NCBI RefSeq assembly: GCF_038002825.1
Contig: NZ_JBBODF010000001.1
Span: forward strand, 3,596,001-3,660,000
DNA from: Paenibacillus sp. FSL H8-0048
GTDB lineage: Bacteria; Bacillota; Bacilli; Paenibacillales; Paenibacillaceae
DNA length: 64,000 bases
Direction of reading: 5' to 3'
The position numbers were made by a program, and so were the translations under genes. Each line of letters starts with the position of its first letter. Position 1 is the first letter of the stretch. Positions 63,374 to 64,000 of this stretch are shown here, piece after piece. The notes beneath the pieces are model-generated. The model did not search any database, was not told the origin of the DNA, and saw nothing but the letters and a program-made list of their open reading frames with translations.

Positions 63374-64000
63374 TTAGGATAAGTTCTCCGTCAGCAACGT
63401 AAAGCCTTCGATCACCGCATCCTCATCAATCTCAATCATGATACAGCGCTTGCCCTGGTAGTTCACCTGCCGTACATATCTCAGGTCCTGCGGGCTGATC
63501 GTGATGGACGCGACCTTCGTATCGATCTTGATCGACTTGGAGGTGAACTTCGGGATGACACTGCTGGCCTTCATCTCGTAGTGCTTATTGTCTACAATGG
63601 TCTCGAATGCACGCTCTACCTTCTCCGCCGTCACATCCTCCACACCGCTGGCCTTCAGCACACGCTCCACATCGCGGTAATCGAGTCTCGGCGGCTCTTC
63701 CTCCTCCGCGTTGTCTTCAATCACCTGATGAATCTCCTCGTACACCTGGGCAATGGTCGCCACATCGATCTGTTCGCCCGCTACTTCCTTCACAATGTCT
63801 TCAAAAATAGACCGTTCCTCCAGCGCCGTCACCGACCGCTCCGCATTCAGTACCTGCTCAATGAACTGCGGGTTCGGGTTATTCGCGCTTCCCGTGCAGT
63901 ACAGCACACGGTTGATATCCGAATAGTTGTCGGTCACACTCGGGTAGAAGAAGCCTTGTTCCGGCGTGCTGAGCTTGATGATCGGATCAACCATGATATT
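63374..64000 (-). CDS. DUF4317 family protein, C-terminal part (runs off the window)
   Basis: At least 208 codons; the frame stays open to the right edge, so the 5' end is outside. VSITISPQDLRYVRQ-type sequence (ASITISPQDLRYVRQVNYQG) and the EEEEPPRLDYRDVERVLKAS stretch match DUF4317 proteins, which have no assigned function. An internal ATG at 63994 is unlikely to be the start. Confidence 0.85.
   Translation of the reverse strand, partial: NIMVDPIIKLSTPEQGFFYPSVTDNYSDINRVLYCTGSANNPNPQFIEQVLNAERSVTALEERSIFEDIVKEVAGEQIDVATIAQVYEEIHQVIEDNAEEEEPPRLDYRDVERVLKASGVEDVTAEKVERAFETIVDNKHYEMKASSVIPKFTSKSIKIDTKVASITISPQDLRYVRQVNYQGKRCIMIEIDEDAVIEGFTLLTENLS

Overview
The window comes from a low-to-mid GC Gram-positive bacterium, almost certainly a Paenibacillus. 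The grounds are strong AGGAGG-type ribosome binding sites with frequent GTG/TTG starts, a three-module SLH surface protein, an oligopeptide ABC system, many AraC-type regulators, phosphorylases for plant oligosaccharides, a GH11 xylanase with a perfect CcpA (cre) box, and a lasso peptide locus of the paeninodin type. No rRNA, tRNA, prophage, transposase or cas gene was seen.

Layout. (1) 1-6072: a tandem 51-bp hairpin array, then a complete minus-strand lasso peptide operon read as cyclase C, precursor A (a 41-codon gene at 3993-4118), HPr-kinase-like peptide kinase K, RRE protein B1, leader protease B2 and exporter D. (2) 6341-10473: two GNAT acetyltransferases, a YgjP-type metallopeptidase and a PIG-V-like mannosyltransferase. 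(3) 10649-16512: an oppA-B-C-D-F operon. (4) 17056-25304: an FtsX-type ABC pair, an SDR, an aldo/keto reductase and a GH94-like phosphorylase. (5) 25475-36351: a DUF4003 protein, an amino acid permease, a heterodimeric ABC exporter, an AraC/GyrI-type regulator, a ClbS-like protein, a small lipoprotein and a frameshifted GT39-like membrane protein. (6) 36578-41088: a SUMF1-fold lipoprotein, a GH11 xylanase, a polyol dehydrogenase and a ROK regulator. (7) 41258-49806: a DUF4386 protein, a GNAT remnant, a 1127-residue HEAT-repeat protein, YaaA, two effector-binding (GyrI-like) proteins, and a toxin-antitoxin pair whose toxin has lost its start. (8) 49855-54627: a GH105-GH112 operon with a divergent AraC activator, and a Nudix protein. 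(9) 54987-64000: a giant repetitive SLH protein with two frameshifts, a membrane protein with an L7/L12-like tail, a DUF4304-like protein and a partial DUF4317 protein.

How the genes work together. The lasso genes suffice to make, cyclise, probably phosphorylate and export one peptide whose core begins AGPG and closes on Asp9. GH105 and GH112 fit stepwise breakdown of rhamnogalacturonan-type oligosaccharides, with phosphorolysis of a galactoside. The xylanase, polyol dehydrogenase and ROK regulator form a loose pentose/polyol neighbourhood under carbon control.

The most unusual non-coding signal is that several unrelated intergenic arrays (1-231, 8021-8205, 20589-20721, 32091-32230, 49289-49466, 54706-54815) all repeat a palindrome or conserved motif with a spacing of about 50-52 bp. 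One of them lies between an antitoxin gene and its toxin and has replaced the toxin's 5' end.
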